DNA of 64,000 bases from Halobaculum sp. MBLA0147 (lineage in GTDB: Archaea > Halobacteriota > Halobacteria > Halobacteriales > Haloferacaceae), in assembly GCF_041361345.1 (NCBI RefSeq), contig NZ_JBGKAD010000001.1:1798001-1862000 (forward strand), given 5' to 3'. The notes under the pieces were generated by a model. That model did no database searches and had not been told where the DNA came from. It saw only the letters and a list, made by a program, of their open reading frames with translations. The translations under genes were made by a program, and so were the position numbers. Positions 1-8,970 of this stretch are shown here, one piece after another (within the stretch, counting starts at the first letter, position 1; every line of letters starts with the position of its first letter).

Positions 1-419
1 CCGGGGACGACCGCGGCGCGCTCGAACGGTGGCAAGACTCCATCGACCACGTGGTGCGTGCCGCCGACTCGGCCGGCCGGCGGGCGGTCCGGTCCGTCGA
101 GGACACCGTCTACCGGCGCGTGATGACGCAGTTGGCCCCCTACTACTTCGACAACGCGCTCGTCTCCGCGAACGTCCAGAAGACGACCCGCGGCGACGAG
201 GACGGGCCGGTGTTCGTCTTCGAGGTGAACGTCAACGACGACGACCTCAAGGCCGCCGTCTCGGACCGGTTGGCCGAGTTCGACGAGACCGTCGACCGCT
301 GGCACGTCGACACCCAGAAGGACGTCGACGTGGCCGAGGCCGCCGAGGGTGTCGAACCGCCGACCGACAGCACCGACGGTGACGGCACCGCCGACCGCTC
401 GGAGTCGACGACGAACTGA
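1..419 (+). CDS. C-terminal part of a haloarchaeal DUF5828-like protein (5' truncated)
   Basis: The reading frame is open from base 3, so the gene begins before the window. It encodes about 138 residues ending in an acidic, Thr/Ser-rich tail. The visible part contains a helical stretch, the segment QLAPYYFDN, and a strand-rich part (VFVFEVNVNDD) followed by DRWHVDT. I recall this pattern from a conserved haloarchaeal family of unknown function (DUF5828); the number is from memory. No catalytic motif is visible. It runs convergently towards the VOC gene, 102 bp away. Confidence 0.75.
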   Translation, partial: GDDRGALERWQDSIDHVVRAADSAGRRAVRSVEDTVYRRVMTQLAPYYFDNALVSANVQKTTRGDEDGPVFVFEVNVNDDDLKAAVSDRLAEFDETVDRWHVDTQKDVDVAEAAEGVEPPTDSTDGDGTADRSESTTN

Positions 420-521
420 GCGGGCGACCGCTCGGAGTCGACGACGACCCGAGCGGGCGGTTGTGGCACCGGCGAGAACGCGAGGGACGACCCCCGGACG
501 CCGTCACGCCGGCTCTCACCG

Positions 522-923
522 TCACGCCGTCGCGCCGGCCTTCAACTCGACGCGGTAGCCGAACGGGTCCCGGAGGTACACCGCGTCGGCGGTGCCGGTC
601 GCGCCGAGCGGCTCGTCGAGTCGGCTCTCGACCGCGAGGTCGTTCTCTTCGAGCGTCGCGACGATCTCGTCGATCCCGGCGTCGACGAGCAGCGCCACGT
701 GGTCGTAGTTGGTCGCCTCGGGGCGGTCGAACTCCGAGGTGGGCCAGAGGTGGATCACGTGTGCCGGCGCGAGTCGCACGTCGAAGAACGGCTTCTCGTC
801 GTCGCGGTAGCGGTCCAACCCCTCGATCTCGAGGTCCAACCCGTCGCGGTAGAACGCGAGCGCGTCGTCGACGCCGTCCGCCGGAATCCGGAGGTTCACG
901 TGGTCGATGGCTGTGACGTTCAC
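522..923 (-). CDS. VOC (glyoxalase/dioxygenase-fold) family protein
   Basis: 133-residue single-module vicinal-oxygen-chelate protein. The N-terminal motif AIDHVNLRIP, the second-half motif YDHVALLVD and the terminal GYRVELK carry the His/His/Glu residues that usually bind the metal. A Pro-rich strand region (FDVRLAPAHVIHLW) lies between. GTG at 923 is chosen because the family begins a few residues before the first DHV; a longer reading up to 953 adds atypical residues. The substrate cannot be predicted. It is divergent from the SatD-like gene with 111 bp between them. Confidence 0.85.
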   Translation of the reverse strand: MNVTAIDHVNLRIPADGVDDALAFYRDGLDLEIEGLDRYRDDEKPFFDVRLAPAHVIHLWPTSEFDRPEATNYDHVALLVDAGIDEIVATLEENDLAVESRLDEPLGATGTADAVYLRDPFGYRVELKAGATA

Positions 924-1002
924 GGCTCCGTGTCGGGGCGCGACGCGCAACAATCTGTCTCTAGGCCGTGTCGTCTGTCAACCCAAAGTGGTTTACAGCC
1001 CG

Positions 1003-1010
1003 GATATAAA
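1003..1010 (+). promoter_or_regulatory. TATA box of the SatD-like gene
   Basis: GATATAAA lies about 28 bp before the ATG at 1035, as expected for a leaderless haloarchaeal transcript. It supports the choice of start codon. Confidence 0.6.
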
Positions 1011-1034
1011 GTGTATTCTGTTGACACGCTCACG

Positions 1035-1682
1035 ATGACGGAGACTGCCTGGATCCTGCTCGGCGACGTGATCGACTCCCGAGAGATAGCCGACAGAGAT
1101 GCGTTCGAGACGAGGCTCACGGGCACACTTCGGCGGGTTGCCGACGAGTACGAGGAGGACGTGATCGAGGCGCCGAGACGCATCAAGGGGATCGACGAGA
1201 TCGCGGGCGTGCTCGGCTCCGTGGAGAACGTCGTCGGCGTCCAACGACAGATCTCGCTGGGCGTTCACCCGGAACGAATCCGTCTCGTCGTCGTCCGTGG
1301 TGACGTGGAACGGGTCGGCGCCGGCGACGTGACCGAGATGCGTGGGGCCGGGTTCGCCGACGCCGCCGACGAACTCGACCGCGTCGAGGCGGCGGGAGAG
1401 ACGTTCTCGCTCGTCGGGCTCCCGAGACGGGCAGCGTCACTGTCGGCGACGGTGAACTTGCTCGACTACGTCCGGAGCACGTGGACCGAACGACGCGTCG
1501 AGGTGCTCCGCGCGGTCGAGACGCACGGTAGTCAGGCAGCGGCAGCGTCGGAACTCGGCGTCTCTCGACAGGCCATCAACGGACACCTCACCGACGAGTC
1601 GGTCAAGACGGTCGATGCGGTCGAACGTACGCTCTCCGAGGAGTTGTCCTCGCTGGCTGCCACCAGTTCGACAGAAATTTGA
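1035..1682 (+). CDS. SatD-like family protein with C-terminal HTH
   Basis: 215 residues. The N-terminus WILLGDVIDSREIADRDAF matches the 'GDIIDSR' opening typical of the SatD family (function poorly known; first named in an S. mutans acid-tolerance operon). A conserved middle part includes FSLVGLPRRA. The C-terminal third contains a helix-turn-helix, SQAAAASELGVSRQAINGHL, so it may bind DNA. The start is fixed by a TATA box 28 bp upstream. A small membrane protein follows 24 bp downstream, very probably in the same operon, which is the pairing seen in bacteria. Confidence 0.75.
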   Translation: MTETAWILLGDVIDSREIADRDAFETRLTGTLRRVADEYEEDVIEAPRRIKGIDEIAGVLGSVENVVGVQRQISLGVHPERIRLVVVRGDVERVGAGDVTEMRGAGFADAADELDRVEAAGETFSLVGLPRRAASLSATVNLLDYVRSTWTERRVEVLRAVETHGSQAAAASELGVSRQAINGHLTDESVKTVDAVERTLSEELSSLAATSSTEI

Positions 1683-1706
1683 CTATTCTTGGCAGCAGCC
1701 GTACCG

Positions 1707-2138
1707 ATGCCTCCGTCGTTGTTGTTCGAGAGTGTCGTCACCGCCCCGGTCGCAGCGGTTCTGATCGTCTCTGTCGCGCTGATCGTCTTGCTCGTGACGA
1801 GTGGTGTGGTGGTCAACGCCGCACTCGGGTTGGCCGGGGTCGATCCAGAGACCCCGAGAGCCGACAGTAGCGAAGGTGGTGACGACTCGGAAGCGACCCA
1901 ACGACGTGTCGACACGGGCAGAGTGATCGGGAAGGTGGAGAACGTTCTCGTCGTCACCCTCACACTCGTCGGTGGGTACACTGCACTCGGCGTGATCTTC
2001 GCCGGAAAGTCGTTCGTCCGTGTCGAAGACATGGATGGGAACGACTCGTCGTACTACCTGACCGGGACGATCACGAACTTCGTGTACTCGCTCGTCGTCG
2101 GAGTCGTCACACGTGGGGCGTTGCGATTGCTGATCTGA
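1707..2138 (+). CDS. SatD-associated integral membrane protein (DUF3307 C-terminal-like)
   Basis: 143 residues with about three membrane helices: residues 10-40, about 75-95 and near the C-terminus. The segment GRVIGKVENVLVVTLTLVGG, followed by AGKSFVR and YYLTGTITN, resembles the C-terminal half of the bacterial DUF3307 proteins that sit next to satD (GxxIGxxER...AAKSxxR...YxLIGTLxS). The N-terminal DUF3307 half seems absent, so this is a short version. It lies 24 bp after the SatD-like gene. The role is unknown; the partnership is inferred from order and family. Confidence 0.6.
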   Translation: MPPSLLFESVVTAPVAAVLIVSVALIVLLVTSGVVVNAALGLAGVDPETPRADSSEGGDDSEATQRRVDTGRVIGKVENVLVVTLTLVGGYTALGVIFAGKSFVRVEDMDGNDSSYYLTGTITNFVYSLVVGVVTRGALRLLI

Positions 2139-2255
2139 GTCGATGTCACTGACGCAGAGGTGGTGGCAATACTGAGTCCGTTCGCCACCACGCCCGTGTC
2201 CGACTCGCGCGGTCGCTCGGGTGGTTTTAGTGTCCGCAGTGTGGACGGCGTGACG

Positions 2256-2525
2256 ATGGACCCACTCCGGATCGAGGCTGGCGAACTCACGACGGAGGAG
2301 ATTCTCGACGCGCTCGGGGAGGGACGGCGGATCGTCGTCCGCGCCGACCTCTTCGGAGCCGAACGCGAGATGACGCTGCGCCACGACGGGGAGACGTTCT
2401 ACTGTGACACCCCGACGCGGCTCCACAAACACGACGACCCCGACGAGATGCGCGCCTGCATCGAGAAGATGGGGTACGGTCGGACCGCGGGAGACGACGC
2501 CGACACGGCCGACGCCGACGACTGA
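2256..2525 (+). CDS. Conserved haloarchaeal small protein
   Basis: 89 residues. Recognisable parts are LTTEEILDALGEGRRIVV, the strand REMTLRHDGETFYCDTPTRLHKH, and DEMRACIEKMGY, followed by an acidic tail. I have seen similar proteins in many haloarchaea, but no function is known. Two Cys and several His are present without a clear metal site. The ATG at 2256 lies about 30 bp after the T-rich box GGTTTTAG (2222-2229), supporting a leaderless start. Confidence 0.7.
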   Translation: MDPLRIEAGELTTEEILDALGEGRRIVVRADLFGAEREMTLRHDGETFYCDTPTRLHKHDDPDEMRACIEKMGYGRTAGDDADTADADD

Positions 2526-2636
2526 ACCGGGAGAACGCGGGCAGCGACGCGAATCGAGCCGACGACACCGCGAGTCCACCCGCGAGCACGACCGCAAGGA
2601 GGGGGTTTAGGACACAGTGTCACGTAGTGGCGTGTG

Positions 2637-3026
2637 ATGGCCGACACACCGGAGATGGAGGACCTGGTGCAGACGCAGGACCCGAGCTTCCAGCACGTGA
2701 TGGCGTGCGTCTTCGGCATCCAGGAACACGAGAGTCGGACGTACCTCGTCTTGCTCGAGAACCCCGGCAGCACCGTCGAGGAGCTGGCCGAGGAGCTCGA
2801 CCGCGACCGCTCGAACGTCAACCGCTCGCTGACGACGCTGTTGGAGAAGGGACTGACCCGACGCGAGCGACGGCTCCTCGACCCCGGCGGCTACGTCTAC
2901 CAGTACACCGCCACGCCGCTGCCGGAGGCGAAAGAGCTGCTCCACGACGCCTTGGACGAGTGGGTCGAGAACGTCCACGACGCCATCGCCGAGTTCGGCG
3001 ACGAGGACGACGACTCCCCGCTGTAG
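2637..3026 (+). CDS. TrmB/MarR-like winged-helix transcriptional regulator
   Basis: 129 residues. After about 25 residues a winged helix runs to about residue 95: ESRTYLVLLENPGSTVEELAEELDRDRSNVNRSLTTLLEKGLTRRERRL, then a wing (GGYVYQYTATPL) and a C-terminal helix with an acidic tail. This resembles haloarchaeal TrmB-type HTH proteins of about 130 aa that lack the sugar-binding domain. A TATA-like GGGTTTAGG lies about 30 bp before the ATG. A sensor kinase follows 165 bp downstream. Ligand and target are unknown. Confidence 0.8.
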   Translation: MADTPEMEDLVQTQDPSFQHVMACVFGIQEHESRTYLVLLENPGSTVEELAEELDRDRSNVNRSLTTLLEKGLTRRERRLLDPGGYVYQYTATPLPEAKELLHDALDEWVENVHDAIAEFGDEDDDSPL

Positions 3027-3190
3027 TCGGGCCGTAACCAGATCGGTCGCGGCGGCGTGGCGACGGCGTGGCACAGCGGTGCAGCGCGGCGACGCAGTGG
3101 CGTGGCGGCGCGGCGGCACAGCGAAGTTGGGTGAGAGTCGGGTCGCTTCCCGGAGAACCCTTTTGTCGGTTCGTTCCACAGGTGCGCCAC

Positions 3191-4978
3191 GTGGTGGAAC
3201 TGTTGGCACTCGGACGAGCGGTCGCCGCGGGTGCGGGCGTGGCGCTGGGGTGGCTGGCGCTGCGGACGTTCCGGCGGCGCGACCGACCGGCGGCGAGTTC
3301 CTACGCCGTCCTCCTCGTGAGTCTGGCGGTCACGGCGCTGTGTGCGGCGGCGACGGCTCACACCGGGACGCCGTACAAACTCGTGTGGCTGTACACCGGT
3401 CTCGCCATCCCGCTGGCGTTGGCGCTGTTCGCGTTCGACTACTACGGCATCGTCGGCGTCGGCGACCGGACGCGACGGCTGGCCGCACTCGCCCCGGCCG
3501 TCGCCGGTGCCGTCGGCGGCACCGTGGTCGTCCTCGGGACCCCCGCGATGAGTCCGGGGACGACGGCACCGATTCCCGCACTCACCGGACTCCCACCGGC
3601 GGTAGTGGGACTCGCCGGGACGCTGTACGAGGCGGGGACCTACTACACGACGGCGGTGATGCTCGTCGCGGTCGGGCTGGTCGGGCGGAGCGTCCTCCGG
3701 TACGACCACCTCGACGCACGTCTCGCGCCGGTGATCGCCTTCGTCGGCGTCTGGCCGTGGGTCGCGAACCTGTTCGTCCCGACGGTGACGGCGGCGACGA
3801 GTCTCGGCGTGGGTGTCGCCGGCGTCGCGGGCGGGTACACCGTCGGGGCGCTCGCGGCGGCGGTCGCCGTCGGCCCGCTGTCGCTGTTCGAGTCGTCGCC
3901 GATGGCCGGCACTGTCGGGCCGGACGTGGTCTTGGACTCGATGGACGACGCCGTGCTCGTCGTCGACGACGAGGGACACGTCCTGCGGATGAACGCGGTC
4001 GCACGGGAGACGTTCGGCGTCGACGAGGCGACCGTCACCGGCGGGCCGCTGGTGTCCGTCGTCGACTGTCGCCCGGCGGCGCTGACCGACGGCGCGACGG
4101 TGACGCTCCCGACGACCGACGGTCGACGGACGTTCGCGGTGACGCGCTCGACCGTCCGAGACCGCACCGACGCGGAGCGCGGGTACGCCCTGGTGTTGCG
4201 CGACGTGACGCGCCGCCAGACTCGCGAGCAACGGCTCGACGTGTTCAACCGCATTCTCAGACACAACCTCCGCAACGACGCGACGAAGATCATCGGCAAC
4301 GCGCGGCTCATCGGCGACGGCGGCGACCCCGAGCAGTGTGCCGACCGGATCGTCGACACGACTCGCGAGTTGGTCGGAGCCGCCGAGCGAGCACGGGAGC
4401 TCGACCAGATCGTGGAGGCACCGGCGGACGCGACGGCCGACCTCGCCCCGCTCGTGGCCGCCGTGGTCGAGGAGGTGCGCGAGACGTACCCCGAGGTGTC
4501 CGTCTCGACGGCCGTCCCGGACGACGTGACGGTGGACGCGAGTCGCGACACCGTGGCGGTGGCGCTGCGTAACGTCGTCGAGAACGCCGCGGCACACAAC
4601 GACGCCGACGACCCGCTCGTCGTCGTCTCCGTCGACGCGACGGGCGACGGCGTCGAGGTCGCCGTCGCGGACAACGGCCCCGGCATCCCGGACCACGAGC
4701 GCGCGGTGGTCGAACGCGGCGAGGAGGACCCGCTCGAACACGGCAGCGGACTCGGCCTGTGGACGACACAGTGGGCGATCACCGCGGCGGGCGGGAGTCT
4801 CTCCTTCGGCGAGAACGACCCCCGCGGCGCAGTCGTCACGCTGTCGCTGCCGGCGGCCGGCGGGGACGCTCCCGACGACACCGGGGCGGCCGCGAGCGGA
4901 GCCGGCGCCGGTGCCACCGGTGCGTCGAACGCGGCCGCCGAGACGGCCGGCGACGGTGGCGGTCGCTCGTCGGGCTGA
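3191..4978 (+). CDS. Membrane sensor histidine kinase (N-terminal 7TM region, PAS, HATPase)
   Basis: 595 residues. The first about 230 residues form about seven hydrophobic helices, as in archaeal kinases with a 7TM sensory N-terminus. A PAS-like domain follows (VLDSMDDAVLVVDDEGHVLRMN). The phosphoacceptor region has the haloarchaeal form RILRHNLRND with the H-box histidine. The ATP-binding domain shows NVVENAAAHND (N box), DNGPGIP (G1) and GSGLGLW (G2). The C-terminus is an Ala/Gly-rich tail. GTG 3191 is chosen because hydrophobic sequence starts directly after it. No response regulator lies beside it, so the partner is unknown; the upstream HTH gene is only a possible functional neighbour. 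Confidence 0.88.
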   Translation: MVELLALGRAVAAGAGVALGWLALRTFRRRDRPAASSYAVLLVSLAVTALCAAATAHTGTPYKLVWLYTGLAIPLALALFAFDYYGIVGVGDRTRRLAALAPAVAGAVGGTVVVLGTPAMSPGTTAPIPALTGLPPAVVGLAGTLYEAGTYYTTAVMLVAVGLVGRSVLRYDHLDARLAPVIAFVGVWPWVANLFVPTVTAATSLGVGVAGVAGGYTVGALAAAVAVGPLSLFESSPMAGTVGPDVVLDSMDDAVLVVDDEGHVLRMNAVARETFGVDEATVTGGPLVSVVDCRPAALTDGATVTLPTTDGRRTFAVTRSTVRDRTDAERGYALVLRDVTRRQTREQRLDVFNRILRHNLRNDATKIIGNARLIGDGGDPEQCADRIVDTTRELVGAAERARELDQIVEAPADATADLAPLVAAVVEEVRETYPEVSVSTAVPDDVTVDASRDTVAVALRNVVENAAAHNDADDPLVVVSVDATGDGVEVAVADNGPGIPDHERAVVERGEEDPLEHGSGLGLWTTQWAITAAGGSLSFGENDPRGAVVTLSLPAAGGDAPDDTGAAASGAGAGATGASNAAAETAGDGGGRSSG

Positions 4979-5043
4979 ACTGGGTGTCCGGACGGATCGC
5001 TCGCGTCGCACGAGGCGACTTTCGGCCGGTTCTGGTTGCAAAC

Positions 5044-5063
5044 TCCACCCGAAACGGAGGGGT
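5044..5063 (+). promoter_or_regulatory. ORB-like element, copy 1
   Basis: TCCACCCGAAACGGAGGGGT resembles the haloarchaeal origin recognition box bound by Orc1/Cdc6 (TTCCAC..GAAAC..AGGGG, from memory). An identical 20-mer lies at 9435-9454 in the same orientation. No orc1/cdc6 gene is in the window and the copy is solitary, so it need not be an origin. Confidence 0.5.
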
Positions 5064-5203
5064 TCGGCGGTCGCCGGTCGGACCCCACGCCGGGTGCGGT
5101 CGCGAGCGACCGCCGGTATGTGAACCCGGTCGGAGCGGGCCGCGCGCCCGGATCGGGTGCCGGTCCCCCGAAGGACTTTGTGGGTGCTCGGGTCACTCGG
5201 AGT

Positions 5204-5350
5204 GTGTTCGGACTGCTCCAGACGGGGACGACGAACGTCACCACGGACGGCTCCGTCGGGATCGCCGTCGGGATGATCGTCGTCTTACTCGTCGGCCTGG
5301 TGGTGTTGCGCCGGTGGACCGGGAAGAGCGGGGACAGTGACCAGCGGTGA
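5204..5350 (+). CDS. Small single-pass membrane protein
   Basis: 48 residues from GTG 5204: a short polar N-terminus, one membrane helix ([18 protein letters not shown]) and a basic/polar end [13 protein letters not shown]. The gene overlaps the Nudix gene by 14 bp, so the two are probably co-translated. No function is recognisable. The longer reading from 5036 would run through the ORB-like element and is less likely. Confidence 0.55.
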   Translation: MFGLLQTGTTNVTTDGSVGIAVGMIVVLLVGLVVLRRWTGKSGDSDQR

Positions 5351-5948
5351 CGACCCGGACGCGGGTGAGGACGTGACAGACTCGTCCCGCCAGCCCCCCG
5401 CCGCAGCCTCGCGTGCCGCCGTCGAGAACGCCCTCGCACGACTCCGCGACCGCTTCGGAGCGTTCCCCGTCGCCGTGGACACCGTCGAGAACGACCCGGA
5501 CTACTTCGCGAGCGGACTGGCACGCGTCCGCGACGGGTTCCTCGGCGACGCCGGCGCGTGGGTGGAAGACGACGACGGACGCGTCCTGCTGATCCGACAC
5601 GCCGACGCCTCCGACCGGTGGGGGACGCCCGGCGGCGGCCACGAGCCCGGCGAGACGCTCGCCGAGACGGCGCGCCGCGAGGTGCGCGAGGAGACCGGCC
5701 TCGCGTGTTCCCTCGTCGACGTGGCGTTCGCACGGCGCAAGCGCGTGGTCGACCGCACCGACCCCGAACGACGCTACAGTCTCCTCACGGTGTCGTTCGT
5801 CGGCGCGTACGACGGCGTCGGCCCGTCCGTCGACGCCGCGACGACCGACGACGAGGAGATCGTCGCCGTCCGGTGGGCCGAGAGCCTACCGGACGCGACG
5901 GTCCCGTTCGTCCGGGATCGTGTCGCACCGCGCGTGCGCTGGTCGTGA
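5337..5948 (+). CDS. NUDIX hydrolase
   Basis: 203 residues. The Nudix box occupies about residues 99-122: [24 protein letters not shown] with the diagnostic REVREETG metal-binding core. A helical N-terminal extension of about 75 residues is typical of haloarchaeal relatives. The family hydrolyses nucleoside diphosphates linked to another moiety using Mg2+; the substrate cannot be read from sequence. The GTG start overlaps the preceding small membrane gene by 14 bp. Confidence 0.9.
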   Translation: MTSGDDPDAGEDVTDSSRQPPAAASRAAVENALARLRDRFGAFPVAVDTVENDPDYFASGLARVRDGFLGDAGAWVEDDDGRVLLIRHADASDRWGTPGGGHEPGETLAETARREVREETGLACSLVDVAFARRKRVVDRTDPERRYSLLTVSFVGAYDGVGPSVDAATTDDEEIVAVRWAESLPDATVPFVRDRVAPRVRWS

Positions 5949-6055
5949 CTCGTCACCACGAGACACACTCACGAGGAACCGGCGGTTTCGAGTGGCTGCG
6001 TCGCCGACTCCGTCGACACACGGCGTTTAAGCCCGCGCCCCACGACCCACGACCC

Positions 6056-7558
6056 ATGAGCGACACCGAACAGTCCGACGACGGGGAGGGACAGGAACTC
6101 GGGATCACCGAGAGCAAGGAGTACGCGACCGGCGACTGGTACGCCGAGGTCGTCCAGAAGGCGGAACTCGCCAGCTACGGGCCGGACGGGATGTCCGGGT
6201 TCATCGTCACGCGACCCCGAGCGTACGAACTCTGGGAGCGGCTCCAGGGGTACCTCGACGGGATGTTCAAGGACACCGGCGTCCAGAACGCCTACTTCCC
6301 GCTGTTCATCCCCGAGAGCTACCTCGAGCGCGAGAAGGAGATCGTCGAGGGGTTCGACCCCGAGGTGGCGTGGGTCGAGACCGCCGGCACCGAGGAGTTG
6401 GAGGAGCGACTCGCGGTCCGTCCCACCAGCGAGTCGATCATCAACCCGTACCTCTCGCAGTGGATCCGGAGCCACCGCGACCTCCCGATGCGGGTCAACC
6501 AGTGGTGTTCCGTCGTGCGCTGGGAGGCCACGGAGACGAAGCCGTTCTTCCGGACGAAGGAGTTCCTCTGGCAGGAGGGCCACACCGCCCACGAGACGGA
6601 GGCCGACGCCTGGGCGGAGACGATGACGCGGCTCGACCAGTACGAGTCCATCTACGAGGACGTACTCGCCATCCCGGTGTTGCGCGGGCAGAAGCCCGAA
6701 CACGACAAGTTCCCCGGCGCGGACACGACCACCACCGTCGAGGCGCTGATGCCCGACGGCAAGAGCGTCCAGGGTGGCACCTCCCACTACCTCGGCACCT
6801 CCTTCGCGGAGGCGTTCGACATCACCTACGCCGACGAGGACGAGGAGGAGAAGGTCGCCCACACCACCTCGTGGGGACTCTCGTGGCGCGCGCTCGGCGC
6901 CCTGATCATGACCCACTCGGACGACCAGGGGCTCGTGCTCCCACCGACCGTCGCCCCCGAGCAGGTCGTGATCGTCCCTATCTGGCAGGCGGACACGCGC
7001 GAGGAGGTGCTGGCGTACGCCGAGGAGGTCGCCGAGGACCTCGAAGACGCCGGCGTCCGCGTCGAGTTGGACGACCGCGACACCCGCAACCCCGGTTTCA
7101 AGTACAACGAGTGGGAGTTGAAGGGCGTCCCCGTCAGGTTGGAGATTGGCCCCAACGAGGTCGCCGACGACGAGGTGACGGCCGTCCACCGCCCGGACGG
7201 CGAGCAGACCACCCTCGCACGCGAGAACCTCGGCGAGGCCGTCCAGGCGGAACTGGACACGGTGTTCGGGAAGCTGTACGCCGCCGCCGAGGAGACGCTC
7301 GACGGGGAGATCCGCGAGGCCGAGGGTCGCGACGAGATCCTCGGCACCATCGGCCAGCACGGCGGCTACGTGGAGGCGCCGTGGTGTGGCGAGGAGGCCT
7401 GTGAAGACGAGATCAAAGACCAGATCGCCGCCGAGATCGCGATGGTGCCGTTCGCCGACGAGGACCCGTACCACCCCGACGGCGACGACGAGGACGGGGA
7501 GTGTGCGGTGTGTGGCGAGTCCGCCGAGCGGACCGCCTACTTCGCCAAGACGTACTGA
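6056..7558 (+). CDS. proS: Prolyl-tRNA synthetase (archaeal/eukaryotic type)
   Basis: 500 residues; charges tRNA-Pro. Class II motifs are visible: motif 2 RWEATETKPFFRTKEFLWQEGHT near residues 165-190 and a motif 3 region including SWGLSWRALGAL. The anticodon-binding domain follows. The end carries the extra zinc-binding domain of archaeal ProRS, with CGEEAC and CAVCGE cysteine pairs, and the conserved C-terminal Tyr (AKTY). ATG 6056 lies 28 bp after the TATA-like GTTTAAG (6025-6031), giving a leaderless transcript. Confidence 0.97.
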   Translation: MSDTEQSDDGEGQELGITESKEYATGDWYAEVVQKAELASYGPDGMSGFIVTRPRAYELWERLQGYLDGMFKDTGVQNAYFPLFIPESYLEREKEIVEGFDPEVAWVETAGTEELEERLAVRPTSESIINPYLSQWIRSHRDLPMRVNQWCSVVRWEATETKPFFRTKEFLWQEGHTAHETEADAWAETMTRLDQYESIYEDVLAIPVLRGQKPEHDKFPGADTTTTVEALMPDGKSVQGGTSHYLGTSFAEAFDITYADEDEEEKVAHTTSWGLSWRALGALIMTHSDDQGLVLPPTVAPEQVVIVPIWQADTREEVLAYAEEVAEDLEDAGVRVELDDRDTRNPGFKYNEWELKGVPVRLEIGPNEVADDEVTAVHRPDGEQTTLARENLGEAVQAELDTVFGKLYAAAEETLDGEIREAEGRDEILGTIGQHGGYVEAPWCGEEACEDEIKDQIAAEIAMVPFADEDPYHPDGDDEDGECAVCGESAERTAYFAKTY

Positions 7559-7644
7559 ACCGGGCGTCGCGCCCGACCGAGAGTCGCCCCGAATCTCGTC
7601 GGGCTGCGGACCGCCCGTGACGGACGGCGCACCCGCACCGCACC

Positions 7645-8922
7645 TCACGCGGCCTCGTCGTCGCCGACGACCGCCGCGACGCGGGCGACCGCCTCACCGT
7701 ACAGATCGACACACCGTGTCAGCACGTCCAGCGACACGCTCTCCGTGTCCGTGTGGGCCTCGCCCGGTTCCGAGGCGCCACACACCACGCAGGTCGTCCC
7801 CGCCTGCGCCAGCCACCCGGCGTCCGTCGCGTGCGGCTTCACGACGTGCTGGGGGACGGACCGGTCGTCGTCCGGCGCGTCCGACTGGACCGCGTCGTGT
7901 GGGTCGTCCGACGCGTCCGACTGGCCTGCGTCTCGTGTGACCCCCGACGCGTCCGACTGGACCGCCCGTGCGGCCGCCAACACCGCGTCGGCGAACGCCG
8001 CGTCGTCACAGGCCATCGGCGGGAGATCCTGGTCGACCGTCAACGAGACGCCGTCGAGTCGCTCGACGCGCTCCAGCGGAGCTCGCTCGCCGGGGACGGT
8101 GCGCTCGTCGACGGTCACGGTACACGTCTCCGGGATCACGTTCCAGGCCTCGCCGCCGTCGATCTCCGTGACGGCGACGCTCCCCGACAGCGACTCGCCC
8201 TGGACGGTCGCCGTCGGCGCGGACAGCTCTCGGACCACGTCCACGGCGTCACTCGCCCGGTAGATGGCGTTCTCGCCTGCCGCGGGTTCGCTGGCGTGGG
8301 CCGCCGTCCCCCGCGCCGTGATCGTACTCCCGCGCCGTCCCTTGTGCGCGACCGCCACGTCCGTCACGCCCGGCGCGGAGTAGCCGGTCGACCCCTCGCC
8401 GACGACCGCGTAGTCGGGCGCGTAGCCGTCGTCGATGGCCGCCCGACAGCCGACGCCACCCTGCTCCTCCCCGACGAAGGAGACGACGTGGAGTTCGAGA
8501 CCGGCGCGTCGCAGCGTCGCCCGCTCCGCGTCCGCGAACGCGAGGAGCGCCGCCGCGAGACTCCCCTTCATGTCCGCCGTCCCGCGCCCGTACAGTCGGC
8601 CGTCGCGTCGCTCGACGACGTACTCGGTGTCCGCCGCCCCCTCCCGTGTCTGTCCGGGCGCGGGTGGCACCACGTCGTGGTGGCCGACGAGCGCCAGCGA
8701 CGCCGCGGCGTCGCGCGGCCCACGGCGCGCGACCACGTTACCGTGAGCGTCGCGCTCGACCCGGGCGTCCGTCTCCGTCTCGAGCCACTCGACGAGTACG
8801 TCGCCGGCGGCCGTCGGGTCCTCGTGACTCGGCGTCGCCACGAGTCGTTCGGTGAGGGCGGTCACGCGTGCTCGTGTGTCCTCGTCCGTCACGGCGACGA
8901 GTTCGCGCCCGCGGCTGTTCAC
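7645..8922 (-). CDS. M20 family metallopeptidase (ArgE/DapE/ACY1-like)
   Basis: 425 residues. The M20 motifs are GHHDVVP (first metal His and Asp), GRGTADMKG (bridging Asp), FVGEEQGGVG (catalytic Glu and metal Glu), a dimerisation-domain motif HKGRRG/AHAS, and a late H in VKPHATDAG. The family removes acyl groups or cleaves small peptides with Zn2+. An unusual insertion at about residues 325-360 repeats QSDAS-type units, encoded by imperfect repeats at about 7870-7975. The start is GTG 8922; an in-frame GTG at 8892 is an alternative. It is divergent from the 108-aa gene. Confidence 0.88.
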   Translation of the reverse strand: MNSRGRELVAVTDEDTRARVTALTERLVATPSHEDPTAAGDVLVEWLETETDARVERDAHGNVVARRGPRDAAASLALVGHHDVVPPAPGQTREGAADTEYVVERRDGRLYGRGTADMKGSLAAALLAFADAERATLRRAGLELHVVSFVGEEQGGVGCRAAIDDGYAPDYAVVGEGSTGYSAPGVTDVAVAHKGRRGSTITARGTAAHASEPAAGENAIYRASDAVDVVRELSAPTATVQGESLSGSVAVTEIDGGEAWNVIPETCTVTVDERTVPGERAPLERVERLDGVSLTVDQDLPPMACDDAAFADAVLAAARAVQSDASGVTRDAGQSDASDDPHDAVQSDAPDDDRSVPQHVVKPHATDAGWLAQAGTTCVVCGASEPGEAHTDTESVSLDVLTRCVDLYGEAVARVAAVVGDDEAA

Positions 8923-8970
8923 GTTTCCGTCTGTTCACGTTTTTGTACGGGTGGGCACTACGTCGGTGTC

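Noticed and set aside
2897..5041. Long open frame on the minus strand opposite the histidine kinase
   Set aside because: It is antisense to a gene with intact kinase motifs; the composition (Arg/Gly/Asp-rich) is typical of frame shadows in GC-rich DNA.
5969..7648. 559-aa minus-strand frame opposite proS
   Set aside because: Leu/Gly/Asp-rich shadow of the proS codons; no domain and no promoter.
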